The notes under the pieces were generated by a model. It saw nothing but the letters and a program-made list of their open reading frames with translations, did no database searches and had not been told where the DNA came from. DNA of 64,000 nucleotides from Isoetes taiwanensis (taxonomy: Eukaryota > Streptophyta > Lycopodiopsida > Isoetales > Isoetaceae): positions 354,388 to 418,387 of the forward strand of contig JAJEKV010000160.1 in the NCBI GenBank assembly GCA_021234155.1. Reading direction: 5' to 3'. Positions 61,414 to 64,000 of this stretch are shown here, in pieces. The translations under genes were made by a program, and so were the position numbers. Each line of letters starts with the position of its first letter. Position 1 is the stretch's first letter.

Positions 61414-63874
61414 ATGCAATTAAGGGGAAGAACAATGCCTGCTGTGGATCCTCAAGTCAAAGCTCCTCGTGCAAAATGTGCACACAATCCTGGCATCACT
61501 TATTCTCAGCCTACTTCTAATTCCCTTGGTGGAAAGAGGATTAGAAGTATGGCTAGAGGTTCCTGGAATGAAGAGCAAATGAAAGATGATGTTGATGCAG
61601 TTGAAGATGGGATCATGAGTCTTAGAAGGGCCAACAAAAACTTTGGGGTTCCTCTAACCACTTTAAGAAGATGGATTACGTGTGAGACAGATGCAAAAAA
61701 TGGATCAAAACAGATGGCATTGACTAAAGAAGAGGAGGTTGAGGTTCTTCAATGGTGTTTCCAAATGGTAGATGAGGGTAGGGGTGTGACATTGCAGGGC
61801 TTAAGGGAGAAGGTATCTGAAATGTGTATCAACATACCAACTGCCTTCAAAGATGGTCTTCCAGGTAAAAAATGGTGGAGAGGATTCAAGCATAGGCACC
61901 CAACATTGGCTCTTAGAAGGCCTGAATGTGTTGAAGTTCAAAGAATTAAGGCTATGAATTCTAGCAATTTACACGAGTTCTATTCTACACTTGGGAAGTT
62001 GTACAAGGACTTCAATCTAGAGGCCCCTCAAATTTGGAATGCCGATGAGACAGCATACTGGCAAGGAAAGAGGGCTGGGATGAAGATCTTGGCACCAGGG
62101 GGTGCTAGGAATGTTCATGAGAACATCCCACAAAATAGAGAGTGGTGACCGTCTTTAAGTTGTGTAAATGTCGCCTGGGGTCAATTCTAACCCTACATCT
62201 TTAAGGGCAAGAGGCTAAGGAATGTAGATCTTGTAGCTGGTTGTGAACCAGGTCTGGCCGCTATGGCCTTTCAAAAAAAGGCATGGGTGACTAATATTCT
62301 ATTCGATGCTTGGCTAGAGCATTTCAAAAGAAGTGTTCCCGGTGGAATAAGCAAGGAGAGACCTCACTTGCTGATTTGTGATGGTCACGGGTCTCACTCA
62401 TACCTTTGATTAAAACCAACATGCAAAAGAAATTGGTCTTCATATGTTGCAGCCTTCCTCCACACACCTCCCACAAATTACAGCCCACTAGATGTGGCCT
62501 CGCTTTGGGCCATTCAAGGTCAAATTCAAGGATAACAGAGGAGCGGTATATGCATTCACTCATGACAAGGTGCGACCCAACCAAGGAAGATATGGCAGCA
62601 CTCATCTCAAATTCAATTGCTAGTTCTCTTACTCCTGAAAATATTCGAGCTGGTTTTCTTAAGACAGGTATTTGTCCTTTCAATGATAAGGCTGTTCTAC
62701 CAGACCCTTTAGCTGATAACATGGTTGTAATTGAGGACAATGATGAGGTTGATGTTAATGGAGATGAAAATGTTGCAAATAGTTTGGAAGAACTTGCAGA
62801 TGCAGCAAACATGGTAGTATCTGGTTTGCAGGTGCCCCTAGCCCCAGCCCTGATTCCTGAAGAGATTTCAATCCATGAACCTCCTCTACAATTCCAGTCT
62901 GCTCCCATTTCAGTTGCTGCAATTGCTCCCATACAGTCTGCCATAGCTCAAAAGCTTCTCATTAACTCTAGAGCCAAAAGAAGTAAACTGTCAGACACAC
63001 TGCAAGGCAAGCTTTTTGTCACTTCGGATGAAATGATTGCAGCAAGAATTGAGCAAGAAAGAAAAGCTAAGGATGCTGCTAGAGAGAGGAAAGAGAAGCT
63101 AGATGAGAAGAAGAGGTTGCAATTGGAGAGAAAAAAGGCAAGAGAATTGGATGCAAAGAGAAGAGCTGAAGCAAAGGCTGTTAGGGAGGCCGAAAAACCT
63201 GCAGTACGCCTTTATGAAGAGTCCACCACAAATTTCAGGGCAGCATACTACTTTGAAGATAATGGTAAGTGCAAGTTCACACTTGTTCAAGGAAAAAAGC
63301 TTCACAATTGCTCAAAAGAATGCTAGAGCTAGAGCCAAGAAGAGGTTAGATAAGCTAAGAGGAAGGGCAACCAATTGGGTGCAACCTGCTGTACCAACCC
63401 GTTGTGTCCAACCTACTGTTGAGCCAGTAGGTGTAATTGATGATGGTGAAAAAAATTTAGTTGTAGAGCATGATGTAGTTGAGGAACAAGAGGTAGAGAA
63501 CAATAATTTGAGGCAAGATTTCATGCAGGACAGCCAAAATCCAAGTGAATTTGATGATGACTGCATTGGTTGCAGTATAGAAGACACTCACATATGTTCT
63601 TGGGATGAAAGATGCGAAAGAAGAAGCAAAAAGTTGGAGCAGTCTAAAGCCTCTAAATCCCATGGGAATTTGGGATGAGAATCAAGATATATGGATACGC
63701 ACGGATGGTTATCATGGTAGGGATGACCATTTCAATCAGCCAATGCATGTGGTCCAGCAGGATTCTGATACCACTGATGGGTCTGATTTTGAGCCTCCAG
63801 CCAAGAAGACCAAGAACCTTGATGATTTGTACAGGCATGAGGCTGAACAACACTTGAAAAGCTTGGGAATGTGA
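61414..63874 (+). CDS. Pogo-like DDE transposase, best preserved copy (C), frameshifted
   Basis: This is a cut-and-paste transposase of the Tc1/mariner superfamily, pogo/Tigger branch. From the ATG at 61414 a 244-codon frame holds a pipsqueak-type HTH (residues about 49-90, RGSWNEEQ to LRRWIT), a CENP-B-type HTH (about 98-170, ending WWRGFKHRHPTLALRR-PE) and the start of DDE_1 with IWNADETAYW (Asp codon 62044-62046). A break follows near 62146. The second Asp is in LLICDGHGSH (62380-62382) and the third in the QPLD region (62491-62493), with breaks at about 62400 and 62480. A frame from about 62406 to 63326 carries an acidic linker and a highly charged Lys/Arg/Glu helix (about 63030-63200). 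Further breaks at an A-run near 63295 and near 63680 precede the acidic, Cys-containing C-terminus. I chose 61414 because an earlier in-frame ATG (61366) is not shared with copy B. Confidence 0.82.
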
Positions 63875-64000
63875 GGTTTACATGATCTCAACTTCAATTT
63901 TGTGTAAGAGTTCTATAAATCAATGAATGCATAATTTTGCTCTCTTGTTAAATCATAAAACTTATATATTGCAAAAGATGGAATGATTTGAAGTCCTGAT

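Larger units (their letters stand above)
59708..64000. repeat. Macro-repeat unit C (right-truncated)
   Basis: This is a third copy, aligning with 40183-44460 of unit B and ending inside the spacer downstream of the transposase. The B/C junction is uninterrupted, which gives the pre-insertion state of the CACTA site seen between A and B. Unit C carries the best preserved transposase of the window. The shared upstream spacer shows that the transposase was already in the unit before the unit was amplified. Confidence 0.88.

Noticed and set aside
1-64000. Repeat-induced C-to-T mutation as the cause of the copy differences
   Set aside because: The differences are mainly insertions, deletions and non-transition changes at CHG, not C-to-T or G-to-A.

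Overview
The window looks like transposon-rich nuclear DNA from a land plant. The evidence is a Ty1/copia element with a primer-binding site close to the initiator-Met-tRNA type, a CACTA (En/Spm, CMC) DNA transposon, a plant-type leucine-rich-repeat fragment, long AT-rich spacers, and sequence divergence focused on CTG/CAG/CCG (CHG) sites. I see no intact single-copy host gene, no rRNA, no CRISPR array and no bacterial-style operon. I cannot name the species.

Large-scale layout. The window is a tandem array of one macro-unit of about 17-19.5 kb. Unit A (1-22410) is cut by the left edge, unit B (40183-59707) is complete, and unit C (59708-64000) is cut by the right edge. Each unit starts with about 1.7 kb of spacer. 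A pogo-like (Tc1/mariner superfamily, DDE_1) transposase gene follows: 41890-44341 in B, 61414-63874 in C, and only the 3' part at 1-1383 in A. Then come a short tRNA-like hairpin (A and B), conserved ORFs of unknown function, four copies of a 240-bp hairpin repeat, a GCATG-rich minisatellite and microsatellites. No start-to-stop transposase frame is intact. Copy C is the best and has a pipsqueak-type HTH, a CENP-B-type HTH, the catalytic Asp motifs and a long charged tail.

Two insertions separate A from B. A degenerate copia element (7260-12551) interrupts unit A, and unit B keeps the empty site near 49988. A 17.8-kb CACTA element (22411-40182, TSD TTT) sits exactly between A and B, and its empty site is preserved at the B/C junction (about 59707). 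The CACTA body carries clustered palindromic subterminal motifs, a 1.09-kb GC-rich tandem array (about 4.5 copies, 25813-30767), other direct repeats, TCC and TTC microsatellites, and poorly preserved coding remnants. I recognise no convincing TNPD-type transposase in it.

Sequence quality matters for every gene call. Where A, B and C can be aligned by eye, differences concentrate at CTG, CAG and CCG as small indels and odd substitutions, not C-to-T changes, while some blocks (about 2.95-7.25 kb and its B counterpart) are almost identical. This fits a consensus damaged at CHG-methylated cytosines, so many frameshifts may be technical. All coordinates for degenerate features are approximate.
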